This document shows, piece after piece, positions 7,258 to 16,963 of a stretch of DNA of 52,773 bases. Below the pieces are notes generated by a model. It saw only the letters and a program-made list of their open reading frames with translations. It had not been told where the DNA came from and ran no database searches. The translations under genes and the position numbers were made by a program. Position 1 is the first letter of the stretch. Every line of letters begins with the position of its first letter. The DNA is from an uncultured Ruminococcus sp. (GTDB lineage Bacteria; Bacillota; Clostridia; Oscillospirales; Ruminococcaceae), in assembly GCA_947629455.1 (NCBI GenBank), contig CANRDT010000016.1, forward strand, positions 1 through 52,773. The letters are read 5' to 3'.

Positions 7258-9540
7258 TCAATGTCTTCCCGAGCAGTAGCCGGGGACGTTAGTCTGCTTG
7301 TAGTAGCCGACCTCGGTGCTGCCGCAGTTATTTCCTGCGAGGAGTCCCGTTTTCGTGCAGTACCTTGCCTCCACGACGGTATCGGGCATTTCAAAGTCCT
7401 TGGTTTCCTCAGTTTCGGCAATATCCCCGAAAATATTCTTCCAGATCGCGCCGATATTCTGATACTCGCCTGTCGGGATAGTCTCCTGCTGATCGAAACC
7501 TATCCATACGCCGCTCACATAATCGGGAGTACAGCCGACGAACGAAAGGTCTTTCCATTCGGAGGAAGTACCCGTTTTTGCCGCAAGGACGGTATTATTA
7601 AGACGAGCGTAACGCGCGGTGCCCTGTTCCTGATTTACCGCCTGACGCATCATTCTGTTCATAACATAGGCGGTAGATTCGCTTATCGCCTGCTTGTAGC
7701 CGTCGTTTTTCTCGAAGATGATATTACCCTCCGCGTCCTCTATCCTTGAGATGTAGGTGATCTCATACTTCTTTCCGCCGTTGCCGAAGATCATATATGC
7801 GCCGACCAGTTCTTCAAGCTTTGTACCGGTGGTAAGACCTCCGACCGTGACGGGCGAATAGTCTATATCAGTCTCTTTGAGAGTGGAAATATCGAGCTTT
7901 TCCTTTAAGAAATTGTAGGAATACGCAGGCGTCATCTGCTGAATAAGCTGCGCCGGAGCGGTATTGAGCGACTTTGCGAGCATCTGCCATGTGGTGTACT
8001 GATTATAGCTCCAGTTTTCGCTCGAACCCGTTTCGGAATAGTTTACAGGCCACTTTTTATCCTTGCCCGAATCGTCCTTTATGGTAATAGGCTTATCGGT
8101 AAAGAGTGTGGAATAGGTCATAAGATCCTGCTCCAGTGCAGGGGCGTAAGAGGCTATCGGCTTTATGCATGAACCGGGGGAACGCTGAGCGTCCGAAACG
8201 TTGCTCCAGCCGAGCGAATCGGTCTTTTCCGTTCGTCCGCCGACAGTCGCCTTTACATTGCCCTCGTAATCCATTGCGATAAATCCCGAGAGCAGTTCGT
8301 CCTCCGCAAGAGGATAGCTCTGGAAATTGGTGGGATCGCGCATTTCCTTTTCTATTTTCTCCTGCATCTGTATATCCACGGTAAGATACACATTGTAACC
8401 GCCGCCGTAAAGCTCCGCTCTCGCCTCTTCGTAATCTATTCCTCTGCGTTCGGATATTTCGTCTATCGCCTGATCTATCGCATCGTCCATAAAGTACGAA
8501 GTCGGTCCCTGATTATCAAGATCCTCCTCGTCGATGTCCTGACGGCTGGAGAAATCCGGATCGCCCGTAACGACAAGCTCCTCCTCCAAAGCCGCCTCGT
8601 ATTCGTCCTCTGAGATCCTGCCGTTGTCATACATCTGTTTGAGCGAATACTTGTTGCGCCTTTCCTTATTTCTGTCGGGATTGGTAAGCGGATTTGTATT
8701 GGCAGGCGATTTGGTCATCGCCGCAAGGCTTGCCGACTCAGCTATCGTCAGTTCGGTAACGTCCTTGCCGAAATAATAATTCGCCGCCGCCTGTATGCCG
8801 ATAATATCCTGACTTCCGTCGCCGAGTGGGATAATATTCAGATAAGCCTGCAAAATATCGTCCTTAGTATACACCTTTTCAACGTTGAACGCGCGGAATA
8901 TCTCGCGTATCTTACGCTCCACGCTCTCCGCGCCCGAACGCGCGTCGTCGCCGGTAATATTCTTGATAGTCTGCTGGGTTATGGTCGAGCCGCCCTCCTG
9001 AGTGCCGAGTATCGTCTTGACTATCGCCGCGAAAGTACGCTTGAAGTCAACGCCGTCGTGCGCCATAAAACGCTCGTCCTCCGTATACACAAAAGCGTCC
9101 TGCGTATGCTGCGGTATCTCCGAAAGATCCACCCACATAACTTTCTTCTGGCGGTTTTTCAGAGCGTAGTAAATGAGATACTCTTCCGAATTTTCGTCGT
9201 CGGGATCGTAATCGGGGTTCTTATACAAAAACTTCGTGATGTTGCTCGACACCACGCCCCTGTCCAGATTGATAGATATATCCGTATCCGCAAAATTGAG
9301 GATATAGATAGTCAGAGCCGTAGCGAAAATACAGCCTGTGATTATTACGATAAGGAACACCGAAAGCACCAGCGTGCCGAATACCTTGAGTATCCTTACC
9401 GCCGGATTGTCGGATCTTCTCTTTTTCTTTTTCTTCTTTACTGCCGCACTGCTGCGGACGGCTCCGGCTTTGCCGTCAGGTTTTTTCCCCGAAGCCCCGG
9501 ACGCTTTTTTTCTGCTGTCATTTCTATCCTTTCTATCCAT
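7258..9540 (-). CDS. Class A penicillin-binding protein (transglycosylase/transpeptidase)
   Basis: Bifunctional peptidoglycan synthase of 760 residues. The N-terminus is a basic cytoplasmic tail (with a run of six Lys) and one membrane segment at about 50-80. The GT51 glycosyltransferase domain has EDERFMAHDGVD, carrying the catalytic Glu, then GGSTITQQ and RKIREIF. The transpeptidase has SCIK (SxxK, about residues 455-458), SLN (about 523) and KTGTS (about 655). A short Cys-containing tail follows. The start at 9540 is preceded by AAAGGAGG; the frame is open 24 codons further upstream, but that stretch contains the upstream operon's terminator. It is a house-keeping class A PBP of PBP1A type. 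Confidence 0.93.
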   Translation of the reverse strand: MDRKDRNDSRKKASGASGKKPDGKAGAVRSSAAVKKKKKKRRSDNPAVRILKVFGTLVLSVFLIVIITGCIFATALTIYILNFADTDISINLDRGVVSSNITKFLYKNPDYDPDDENSEEYLIYYALKNRQKKVMWVDLSEIPQHTQDAFVYTEDERFMAHDGVDFKRTFAAIVKTILGTQEGGSTITQQTIKNITGDDARSGAESVERKIREIFRAFNVEKVYTKDDILQAYLNIIPLGDGSQDIIGIQAAANYYFGKDVTELTIAESASLAAMTKSPANTNPLTNPDRNKERRNKYSLKQMYDNGRISEDEYEAALEEELVVTGDPDFSSRQDIDEEDLDNQGPTSYFMDDAIDQAIDEISERRGIDYEEARAELYGGGYNVYLTVDIQMQEKIEKEMRDPTNFQSYPLAEDELLSGFIAMDYEGNVKATVGGRTEKTDSLGWSNVSDAQRSPGSCIKPIASYAPALEQDLMTYSTLFTDKPITIKDDSGKDKKWPVNYSETGSSENWSYNQYTTWQMLAKSLNTAPAQLIQQMTPAYSYNFLKEKLDISTLKETDIDYSPVTVGGLTTGTKLEELVGAYMIFGNGGKKYEITYISRIEDAEGNIIFEKNDGYKQAISESTAYVMNRMMRQAVNQEQGTARYARLNNTVLAAKTGTSSEWKDLSFVGCTPDYVSGVWIGFDQQETIPTGEYQNIGAIWKNIFGDIAETEETKDFEMPDTVVEARYCTKTGLLAGNNCGSTEVGYYKQTNVPGYCSGRH

Positions 9541-9603
9541 AGTACGGCTGCCTCCTTTCGTCTTTGCGGTTAAACGTGTCAAACGCCCTGCCGCTGCGAT
9601 ATT

Positions 9604-9633
9604 CAAAAACAAAGGGGACGAAAGCTCGTCCCC
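9604..9633 (-). terminator. Terminator of the cmk-ispH operon
   Basis: GGGGACG (9614-9620) pairs with CGTCCCC (9627-9633). On the minus strand it is followed by TTTGTTTTTG. It lies about 115 bp downstream of the ispH-rpsA stop and upstream of the PBP ribosome binding site. Confidence 0.75.
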
Positions 9634-9747
9634 AAAACGATCCGCATAAGATCTGTCCGGCGCTTTACGGCGTCTGCGAATACATTATCCCTGTGCGGTA
9701 AAGCTTTCAAGGGAGCGGCAGACGATCTGCGCAGGATCTTCACCCGA

Positions 9748-11760
9748 TCATTCTTCTCCGCTTTCGGCTGCGTCCTCGGCAGTTTCCTCCGCTTCTGCGG
9801 TCTCTTCGCCGTCATCGGCATCGTCATCGTCATTGTTGTTATCCGCAAGCAGTTCTCTTATCGAAAGACTGATCCTCTTCCTGTCATAGTCGATATCCGT
9901 GATCTTGACATCTACTTCCTGACCGACTTTCAGAACGTCGGCAACGTTCGCGACTCTCTCGTCCGCGATCTGGGAAATATGGATAAGTCCGTCAACTCCG
10001 CTGATGATCTGTGCAAAAGCGCCGAAAGAGGTGACTGATACGATAGTTACCTTTACTACCTGACCTTTTTCGTAATTTGCCTTGAAGATCTCCCACGGAT
10101 TCTCGGAATCTTTCTTATAGATAAGCGAAACCTTCTTGGTCTCGGGGTCGATATCCTTGATCCTTACTTCTATCTTCTCGCCAACGCTCACAACGTCGGA
10201 GGGACGCTTGATCCTGTTCCAGCTGAGGTCGATCTTTCTTACCAGACCGTCCACGCCGCCCAGATCGACAAATGCGCCGTACTCGGTGAGCGATTTTACT
10301 TCGCCTGTTATAACGTCTCCGGGAGCAGCTGTTTCAAAGAACTTAGCCTGCGCAGCCTCGCGCTCCTCAGCAACGACTCTGCGTATCGAGCCGACAGCCC
10401 TCTGTCTGGAGTCGTTTACCTCGATGACCTTGAAAGATACCTGCTGTCTGAGCAGAGTATCGAGGGGAGTATCTCTCCTTGCGACAGCCTGCGACGCGGG
10501 AATGAACACCTTTATACCGTTTGAAGATACCAGCACGCCGCCCTTTACGACATTGGTGACAACGCCCGTCAGCACCGTGCCCTCTTCCTTGGCTGCCTTT
10601 ACCTTTTCATAGCCGAGAGCCGCGTCAACCTTTCTCTTGGAAAGCGTTACGACTCCGTCCTGATCGTTCGTTTTAAGCACGATAAGATCAATGGTATCGC
10701 CCGGCTTTACCACGTCCTCCGGCTTAGCCGCAGGATCGTCCGAAAGCTCTGACGCAGGTATAACGCCCTGCTGCTTGGTTCCCAGATCGACATAGACCTC
10801 GTTTGCGTTCACGCTGAGAACAGTGCCGGTCACCCTCTTTCCGATATGTATCGGTTTAAGAGAATTTTCCATCTCCTCAACCCAGTTAAATTCTTCCTCA
10901 TTATTCAGTAATTCACTCATGGTATGTTGTACCTCCTTGATTATATAAGCCGGAGTCGATGCACCGGCAGATACTCCGATAGACCGAGCGCCTTTAAGAT
11001 CGAGCTTTTTCAGCTCGTCCGCGCTCTCGATAAGATAGCACTTGCAGTATTCCCGACACACGTCGCGCAGCTTGAGAGTATTTGAGCTGTTGCGTCCGCC
11101 GACGATTATCATAGCGTCCGCCTGAGCCGCCAGCCGCCTTGCCTCCTCCTGTCTGTCGGAGGTCGCATTGCAGATGGTGTCGAAGATATGCGCCTGCGGC
11201 AGCAGCCTTTCCGCCAGACGGCAGCACTGCTCCCACTTCCTTTTATTATACGTTGTCTGCGCGAGAATTGCAAGCTTTTTTGATGAAAAATCATGGCTTT
11301 TCACCAAATTTTCAAGTTCCTCGCAACTGTCAAACACAAAACTTTCGCCCACGCAGTGACCTCTTATGCCCTCCACCTCCGGGTGAGCGGCGTCCCCTGC
11401 GATAAGCACCGTATATCCCTGCGCCGAACGGTCGGCTGCGATCTTGTGGATCCTTGCCACGAACGGGCAGGTAGCGTCCACCACCTGACAGCCCGTCTGC
11501 GCCAGACGCTCATACACCCGAGCGCCCACGCCGTGAGATCTGATTATCACCGTCTGCCCCGGCTGCACCTCGTCTATAGATACCGAACGGCAGCCCCTGT
11601 TTTCAAGATCGGCAACCACAAACTTGTTGTGGATTATAGGTCCCAGCGTTACCACATTATTACGGCTATCTAATTCATTATACACTATTTTTACCGCTCT
11701 GTCTACACCAAAACAGAATCCTGCGGTCTTTGCGATACAAATTTTACAATTCTTTAACAT
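9748..11760 (-). CDS. ispH-rpsA: Fused HMBPP reductase (IspH) and ribosomal protein S1-like protein
   Basis: 670 residues in two parts. About 1-285 is IspH, the last step of the MEP isoprenoid pathway, reducing HMBPP to IPP and DMAPP. It has an Fe-S cluster held by three Cys: Cys16 in GFCFGVD, the Cys of DATCPF (about 97) and that of TICNATSDRQ (about 194). HPEVEGIRGH carries the catalytic Glu. About 300-630 holds four S1 RNA-binding domains of ribosomal protein S1 type, followed by a strongly acidic tail. This fusion is established in clostridia. The ATG follows the cmk-plsC stop codon with no gap, so the two are cotranscribed. Confidence 0.93.
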   Translation of the reverse strand: MLKNCKICIAKTAGFCFGVDRAVKIVYNELDSRNNVVTLGPIIHNKFVVADLENRGCRSVSIDEVQPGQTVIIRSHGVGARVYERLAQTGCQVVDATCPFVARIHKIAADRSAQGYTVLIAGDAAHPEVEGIRGHCVGESFVFDSCEELENLVKSHDFSSKKLAILAQTTYNKRKWEQCCRLAERLLPQAHIFDTICNATSDRQEEARRLAAQADAMIIVGGRNSSNTLKLRDVCREYCKCYLIESADELKKLDLKGARSIGVSAGASTPAYIIKEVQHTMSELLNNEEEFNWVEEMENSLKPIHIGKRVTGTVLSVNANEVYVDLGTKQQGVIPASELSDDPAAKPEDVVKPGDTIDLIVLKTNDQDGVVTLSKRKVDAALGYEKVKAAKEEGTVLTGVVTNVVKGGVLVSSNGIKVFIPASQAVARRDTPLDTLLRQQVSFKVIEVNDSRQRAVGSIRRVVAEEREAAQAKFFETAAPGDVITGEVKSLTEYGAFVDLGGVDGLVRKIDLSWNRIKRPSDVVSVGEKIEVRIKDIDPETKKVSLIYKKDSENPWEIFKANYEKGQVVKVTIVSVTSFGAFAQIISGVDGLIHISQIADERVANVADVLKVGQEVDVKITDIDYDRKRISLSIRELLADNNNDDDDADDGEETAEAEETAEDAAESGEE

Positions 11761-13137
11761 TTAATACACCAATTTAGTAATATCTTCCATAATTTTCTTC
11801 TTCAATTTCCTTAAATTTTCGGGAGAGGTGTCCGTAACTCCAAGCTTTGAGGGGATTATCGGCTTGCCGTATCTCACCACGACTTTCTTTTTTCTGGAAA
11901 GCTTTTCCCCCTCAAAGTTTATCCCGACTGGAACGACCTTCGTCTGTGCGACCGCCGCGACAAGCGCGACACCCGTCTTGCCCTTGCCGACCTTGCCGTC
12001 CTTTGAGCGCGTACCCTCGGGGAAGATAACGAGATTCCTGCCCGAGTCAAGTTTTTCCACGGAAGTATCTATGACCGCCGTATCTCCCGTACCCCTCTTG
12101 ACGGGGAACGCTCCCCACGCTTTTATCAGCAGCGTAAAGAAAATATTCTGTTTAAAAAGCTCCTCTTTCGCCATATATGAAATAGGCACTCTCGTCATAA
12201 GCGCGATAAACACGGGATCGCCGTAGCTGCGGTGATTTGAGGCGAAGATATTTCCCCCGTCTTTCGGAACGTTTTCCACGCCCTCGTAGGAGAGATCGAA
12301 CCAGCATTTAAAAATAAACCTCACTATCGGTCTTGCAAAGCTGTAGAATCCCTGTCTGATCGGGTTTATCTTCCTGTTCTTTTTTATCGGGCGCACCGGC
12401 ATAATTTCCATTGACGCGCGCGCGGCAGACTTTACGGAGGTCTTTTCGGTATTTTTTGTATTTTCGGTATTTTTAGTCTTTTCGGAAATGACCTCAGTTA
12501 TCTTTTCTGCGACTTCTTCTATCGTCATCGAGGTAGAATCGACAAGCACTGCGTCCTCCGCCTGTCTGAGTGGAGCGGTTTCGCGGTGGGTGTCGTTATA
12601 GTCGCGCTGATTTATGTCCTCAAGCACCTGTTCGTATGTAGAGCCGTCGCCCTTTTGGGAGAGTTCTTCAAATCTGCGTCTGGCGCGTTCTTCCGCCGCG
12701 GCAGTGAGGAATATCTTGACCTGTGCGTCGGGGAGAACGACCGTGCCGATGTCCCTGCCGTCCATAACTATATCGTTCTTTTTGGCTATACTGCGCTGAG
12801 TATCCAGAAGAAATGCCCTCACCGCAGGCAGAGCCGACACTGCCGACGCAGCCATAGAGATCTGCGGAGTGCGTATCCCGTCCGAAACGTCCTCTCCGTT
12901 GAGCAGTACTTTCTGTGCGCCGTTTTCGTAAGTAAGTTCTATATTCAGATCGTCCAGCAGGGGGGGGACCTGTTCTTCGCTGTGAGGGTCTGCTCCCTTG
13001 GATATTACATAATACGCCAATGTACGGTAGAGTGCGCCGGTATCCACATAGACATAGCCGAGTTTTGCGGCAACGGCCTTTGCTATCGTGGATTTTCCTG
13101 CTCCCGACGGTCCGTCGAGCGCGACATTGATTCCCAT
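11761..13137 (-). CDS. cmk-plsC: Fused cytidylate kinase and 1-acyl-glycerol-3-phosphate acyltransferase
   Basis: 458 residues. Residues 1-220 are CMP kinase: P-loop GPSGAGKST at 9-17, DGRDIGTVV, and the RARRRF lid region. It phosphorylates CMP/dCMP. A low-complexity linker rich in Thr, Glu, Asn and Lys (about 222-245) joins it to PlsC, which acylates lysophosphatidic acid at the membrane. PlsC shows NHRSYGDP (HX4D) and FPEGTRS. The start at 13137 has GGAGGT seven bases upstream. Upstream in-frame codons are open but lack a binding site. The order BaiN - cmk - plsC - ispH - rpsA is common in clostridia; here two pairs are fused. Confidence 0.93.
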   Translation of the reverse strand: MGINVALDGPSGAGKSTIAKAVAAKLGYVYVDTGALYRTLAYYVISKGADPHSEEQVPPLLDDLNIELTYENGAQKVLLNGEDVSDGIRTPQISMAASAVSALPAVRAFLLDTQRSIAKKNDIVMDGRDIGTVVLPDAQVKIFLTAAAEERARRRFEELSQKGDGSTYEQVLEDINQRDYNDTHRETAPLRQAEDAVLVDSTSMTIEEVAEKITEVISEKTKNTENTKNTEKTSVKSAARASMEIMPVRPIKKNRKINPIRQGFYSFARPIVRFIFKCWFDLSYEGVENVPKDGGNIFASNHRSYGDPVFIALMTRVPISYMAKEELFKQNIFFTLLIKAWGAFPVKRGTGDTAVIDTSVEKLDSGRNLVIFPEGTRSKDGKVGKGKTGVALVAAVAQTKVVPVGINFEGEKLSRKKKVVVRYGKPIIPSKLGVTDTSPENLRKLKKKIMEDITKLVY

Positions 13138-13290
13138 TTTCAATACCTCCGATAGATCGTAGAGTAAAAATATACCAAACGTCATTTCGATTCGTTATCG
13201 CGGCGGAAAGCGTTCGGCAAAATTACCTTTAATAATAATATCACAAAAAATTAATAATGTCAAGTATGCGGCGCAGCGGAAATGAAAGAG

Positions 13291-13358
13291 TATATTCTCC
13301 GCCGTTGGCGGAAAATACACTCTCAAAGACTGTTCCCTCGCCGTTGGCGAGGAAACAG
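13291..13358. repeat. Two REP-like palindromes
   Basis: TATTCTCCGCCGTTGGCGGAAAATA (about 13293-13317) and CTGTTCCCTCGCC with GGCGAGGAAACAG (13330-13358). The two share the GCCGTTGGC centre but differ in the flanking arms, which remain complementary. They lie 3' of the BaiN-like gene's stop and upstream of cmk. Confidence 0.7.
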
Positions 13359-13374
13359 CCTATAACCCTCTCCC

Positions 13375-14622
13375 TCACAACGCCCCTGCGCAGGCATATG
13401 CCGTAGAAAATGCGATCTGGAGATTGAATCCGCCGGTGTAACCGTCCACGTCAAGCACTTCCCCAATGAAATAAAGCCCCCTCACAAGCTTTGACTCCAT
13501 GGTCTTGGGAGATACCTCCTTGACGTCCACTCCGCCGCGCGTGATTATCGCCTCTTCGATCGGGCGCAACGATCTGACATTATAGTCAAGCCCTTTGAGG
13601 ACAGCCCCCAGCCTGCGCCGCTCCTCGCGGTTTATCTCGTTCACCCTGCGAAAAGGCTCGATCTCCGCCCTGTGCGCAATGACCTCCCCCATAGCCGCAG
13701 GCAGCAGACGTTTAAGCGCGGTCGCAAGTTCGCGGTTGGGAAATTCCCTGAAATCGCGGACAAGTCTGTCGTCCAGCTTAACGCTGTCAAGACCGGGTTT
13801 AAGGTCTATCGCGATGCGGTACCTGCCCTCCTCAACACCGTCCATATGTGCGCTTGCCGAAAGCACGAGCGGTCCGCTGAGTCCGAAATGCGTAAAAAGC
13901 AGCTCCCCGAGCTGTGAAAATATCGGCTTGTCCCTGCCGTTTTCATACAGAGATAACGTGCAGTTGCGCAGGCTTATCCCCGTCATGGCGGCACATTCGT
14001 CCTTTTCTCTTACCACTATGGGACACAGCGAGGGGGATATTTCCGTTACGCTGTGCCCTGCCTGTCCTGCGAAAATATATCCGTCCCCCGTCGAACCTGT
14101 CAGCGGATACGAACAGCCGCCCGTCGCGACCACGACTTTATCCGCACGGTATGCCGCCCTTTCGCAGATAACGCCCGATACCGCGCCGTCAGTGATGTCA
14201 AGGCTCACGGCTTTATCGTTCACAAATCGTACTCCTGCCTGCTTTGCCGCGTCAACAAGTGCGCCGCATATGCTCTGCGCCTTATCGCTTTCGGGGAAAA
14301 CGCGGTTCCCCCTCTCGGTCTTCAGCGGCACTCCCAGACTTTCAAAAAAAGCCATAGTGTCCTCGGGAGAGAATCCCGACAGAGCGGAATACATAAATCT
14401 CGGATTGCGGGGGATATTTTTCATAACGGTCTGAGCGTCGCAGTTATTCGTGACATTGCACCTGCCCTTTCCCGTTATGAGCAGCTTTCTGCCGCAGCGT
14501 TTTTCCTTTTCGATAAGAGTAACGCTGTGTCCCTGCCACGCCGCCTGCACCGCGCAGAATAATCCCGACGCGCCTGCGCCGATGATAACTGCCTCGTCCG
14601 AGCGCACGCCCCTTTCAGTCAT
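13375..14622 (-). CDS. NAD(P)/FAD-dependent oxidoreductase, BaiN/HI0933 family
   Basis: 415 residues. The N-terminal FAD-binding Rossmann motif is GAGASGLFCA (about 13-22), followed by the family signature CGRKLLITGKGRCN. The C-terminus ends in the family-typical YTGGFNLQIAFSTAY. BaiN was proposed to act on bile-acid intermediates, but this family is widespread and usually of unknown substrate, so no bile-acid role is claimed. The start ATG overlaps the stop of the upstream RpiR gene by four bases (ATGA), showing translational coupling. cmk-plsC lies 237 bp downstream, in the order seen in many clostridia. Confidence 0.85.
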   Translation of the reverse strand: MTERGVRSDEAVIIGAGASGLFCAVQAAWQGHSVTLIEKEKRCGRKLLITGKGRCNVTNNCDAQTVMKNIPRNPRFMYSALSGFSPEDTMAFFESLGVPLKTERGNRVFPESDKAQSICGALVDAAKQAGVRFVNDKAVSLDITDGAVSGVICERAAYRADKVVVATGGCSYPLTGSTGDGYIFAGQAGHSVTEISPSLCPIVVREKDECAAMTGISLRNCTLSLYENGRDKPIFSQLGELLFTHFGLSGPLVLSASAHMDGVEEGRYRIAIDLKPGLDSVKLDDRLVRDFREFPNRELATALKRLLPAAMGEVIAHRAEIEPFRRVNEINREERRRLGAVLKGLDYNVRSLRPIEEAIITRGGVDVKEVSPKTMESKLVRGLYFIGEVLDVDGYTGGFNLQIAFSTAYACAGAL

Positions 14623-15521
14623 ATGCGTTCCTCCGCTCCTGCGTCAGACAGCTGTGTACTTTCGGTATTCTTTTCATACACGTCGTACTCCTCCCAGATC
14701 TGCTCCAGACGTTCAAAGCTCTTGGATACCTTGTCGCGGTCTATGATAGATACCGCCGCGATGAGCGCGTTTATCAGACTGAGCGGCGCAACGAGAGAAT
14801 CCACAAAAGACGCCATATCGCTTTTTGCCAGCAGCAGTTCGTCCGCGTACTGTGCAAGCGGCGATGCAGAAGAATCGGTTATCGCGATAACGTCCGCGCC
14901 CTTGTTGTGGGCGTACTGCAAAGCCTTGACGGTCTGTCTTGAATATCTCGGGAATGAAATGCCGATTATAACGTCACGCTCGTCCATATGCATTATCTGC
15001 TCGAACATCTCGCTTGTGGTGGTGTTGCGTATGAGTTTGACCCTCGGGAAGATGAGGGTGAAATAATAATTGAGAAAGCTTGCGAGCGGCGCGGAGCTTC
15101 TTGCGCCGAGAATGTATATCGTATTGCTTGCGACTATCCTGTCTACCGCGCGGTTGAAATCCTCGCGCGAGGTGACTTCGAGCGTTCTGCGTATCTTGTC
15201 GATGTCCAGAGCAAGCACTCTTTCCAGCACCTCGTCGCGGTTCATACGGTCGAGCGTGACTTCTATCCTCTGGACTGCGGTAAGCTTGTTGCGCATAAGA
15301 TCCTGCAGCGCCCTCTGCAATGCAGGATAGCCGTCATATCCCAGTTCCGCCGCAAATCTCACCACGGTGGATTCGCTCACTCCCGTTTCCGCGCCGAGCT
15401 TCTGCGCGGTCATAAACGCCGCCTTATCGTATTTTGAAAGAATAAAATTAGCTATCAGCTTATGCCCTTTGGAAAGTCCGGGCAGCCGTTCTTCTATCAG
15501 TGAAAAAAGATCCTTTTCCAT
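14619..15521 (-). CDS. MurR/RpiR family transcriptional regulator
   Basis: 300 residues. The N-terminal RpiR HTH is at about 1-80, with a recognition region SESTVVRFAAELGYDGY. The C-terminal SIS domain (about 125-260) contains ILGARSSAPLA and ISFPRYSRQTV, a sugar-phosphate sensing fold. Members repress or activate sugar or amino-sugar genes, but the effector cannot be read here. The start at 15521 is chosen because AAGGGG lies ten bases upstream; an ATG three codons earlier would overlap that site. It is coupled to the BaiN-like gene by an ATGA overlap. Confidence 0.87.
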   Translation of the reverse strand: MEKDLFSLIEERLPGLSKGHKLIANFILSKYDKAAFMTAQKLGAETGVSESTVVRFAAELGYDGYPALQRALQDLMRNKLTAVQRIEVTLDRMNRDEVLERVLALDIDKIRRTLEVTSREDFNRAVDRIVASNTIYILGARSSAPLASFLNYYFTLIFPRVKLIRNTTTSEMFEQIMHMDERDVIIGISFPRYSRQTVKALQYAHNKGADVIAITDSSASPLAQYADELLLAKSDMASFVDSLVAPLSLINALIAAVSIIDRDKVSKSFERLEQIWEEYDVYEKNTESTQLSDAGAEERI

Positions 15522-15569
15522 TAAGATCATACCCCTTCCCCACGGAAATCAATTTTCAAAATATATAAG

Positions 15570-15600
15570 AGCTATTCCCCCGCCTGCGGCGAGGAAACAG
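15570..15600. repeat. REP-like palindrome
   Basis: Short imperfect palindrome with GCTATTCCCCCGCC on one side and GGCGAGGAAACAG on the other, around TGC. It belongs to the same intergenic family as 13330-13358 and lies in the 160 bp between the RpiR and DUF3006 genes. Confidence 0.55.
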
Positions 15601-15682
15601 CACATATCAAAGCACATTGACCGCTCTGTTTTCAGAATTTGAACGCTCCGCACAGCGTAAAAAGCACCCGTGCGAGAACATT

Positions 15683-15895
15683 TTAATCATCAAACAAAGC
15701 CCGCGTTCTCTTTGCGTTTATTTCCCTGCGGCTGCGCGTAAGCTGCGGACAAAGTCCATACCCCTCGGACGTCTTTTCAAGAATATCCCCCTCCCTCACG
15801 GGCGGCAGATCGGTCATTTTTACATCAAAAGATCTTCCCTCTTCGTCAATAAGTACCGCGGTATCTCCCTCTGTCCTGTCAACGGTATAAAACAT
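15683..15895 (-). CDS. DUF3006 domain protein
   Basis: 70-residue cytosolic protein that matches DUF3006, a small beta-rich family usually encoded beside ComEC-like metallo-beta-lactamases. It opens FYTVDRTEGDTAVLIDEEG and ends in a basic/acidic tail. Its ATG overlaps the upstream TGA stop by one base (TGATG), so it is translationally coupled to the MBL-fold gene. The function is unknown; the pairing suggests a partner or regulator of that hydrolase. Confidence 0.8.
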   Translation of the reverse strand: MFYTVDRTEGDTAVLIDEEGRSFDVKMTDLPPVREGDILEKTSEGYGLCPQLTRSRREINAKRTRALFDD

Positions 15896-16815
15896 CAGTC
15901 ATTCTCCCTTTCCGCCTTTAATCCTTTTCCGTCCGAAACGAACACCACGCCGCCGTCCTCTGCGGTTATCCAGACTTTCTCCGCGGTATTTTCAAGTCTT
16001 TTAACGGTATCGTCGTCAGGGTGACCGTATTTGTTATCAAGACCGCAGGAGATGACCGCATAATACGGATCGACCCTGTCGAGCCACTGCTGCGTACTGG
16101 AGGTATCGCTGCCGTGATGAGCGGCTTTGAGCACATCTGCGCTTATATCACAGCCGCGTTCAAGAAACTCTTTTTCCTCCTCTTTTTCGCAGTCGCCCGT
16201 TATCAGAAAGCTGTTATCCCCGTGAGTTATCTTCACAAGCAGCGAATAATTATTTATATTGCTGTATTCTCCGTGCGGCGCGAATATCTCGGCTTTGCAG
16301 CCGCCAAGTTCAAAGCTTTCGTCCCTGCCTGCACGGAATTTGAGGTGTTTATCCTCCATAGCGTCAAGCAGAGCGTCATATGTCGCGGAGGTGGGGACAA
16401 GTTCGTCGGGAAGCCTCGGCATAATGACAGTTCCTATATCAAATTGCGAAATGATCTGATCAGCCTCGCCGATATGATCTGCGTGAGGGTGTGTGATAAC
16501 AAAATAGTCTATCCTTTCAACGTCCTGTTTTTTCAGGTAGTTCACTACCTTGTCCATTTTGTCGCGGTCGCCCGTATCTATGAGCATTACTTTATCCTGC
16601 GAGATAACGAGCGTGCTGTCACCCTGACCGACGTCGATAAAATGCACCGCCGTATTTCCGTTTTGCACTTCTGCTTTATAGCGCTGTGCTCTGTCGTCCG
16701 ACACCGAGAGGACGTAAATTATCACCGCGCTTATTGCTACCAGTACCGCGAAAATTATATTTGCCTTATCCCTTTTATTCAAAAGTTTTCGCTTTCTGAA
16801 AGACCTTTCCGACAT
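15895..16815 (-). CDS. ComEC-like metallo-beta-lactamase fold hydrolase, membrane anchored
   Basis: 306 residues with a basic N-terminus, one membrane segment at about 20-42 and an extracytoplasmic metallo-beta-lactamase domain. Its sequence resembles the C-terminal nuclease-like domain of ComEC: FIDVGQGDSTL, HPHADHIG metal ligands, ITGDCEKEEE and AAHHGSD. ComEC-type domains are linked to DNA handling in uptake, but this stand-alone form may cleave other nucleic acids or phosphodiesters. GGAG lies six bases before the ATG. It is cotranscribed with DUF3006. Confidence 0.87.
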   Translation of the reverse strand: MSERSFRKRKLLNKRDKANIIFAVLVAISAVIIYVLSVSDDRAQRYKAEVQNGNTAVHFIDVGQGDSTLVISQDKVMLIDTGDRDKMDKVVNYLKKQDVERIDYFVITHPHADHIGEADQIISQFDIGTVIMPRLPDELVPTSATYDALLDAMEDKHLKFRAGRDESFELGGCKAEIFAPHGEYSNINNYSLLVKITHGDNSFLITGDCEKEEEKEFLERGCDISADVLKAAHHGSDTSSTQQWLDRVDPYYAVISCGLDNKYGHPDDDTVKRLENTAEKVWITAEDGGVVFVSDGKGLKAEREND

Positions 16816-16963
16816 ATTTTTCTCCGTTCTTTTTTATCGGTATTTTGCCGCGCAGATCATTTTAAAATTTATTATGTAGAGATTTTCACGGCGGTCAGAT
16901 GCCTGCATATCGGGCAGCGTTTTGTTATTTTTCCCCTGCGGAAATAAAATAATCTGACATTAT

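Noticed and set aside
13375-14622. Bile-acid dehydroxylation role for the BaiN-like protein
   Set aside because: No other bai genes are nearby. The family is broad, and the neighbours cmk and ispH are the usual context in bacteria without bile-acid metabolism.
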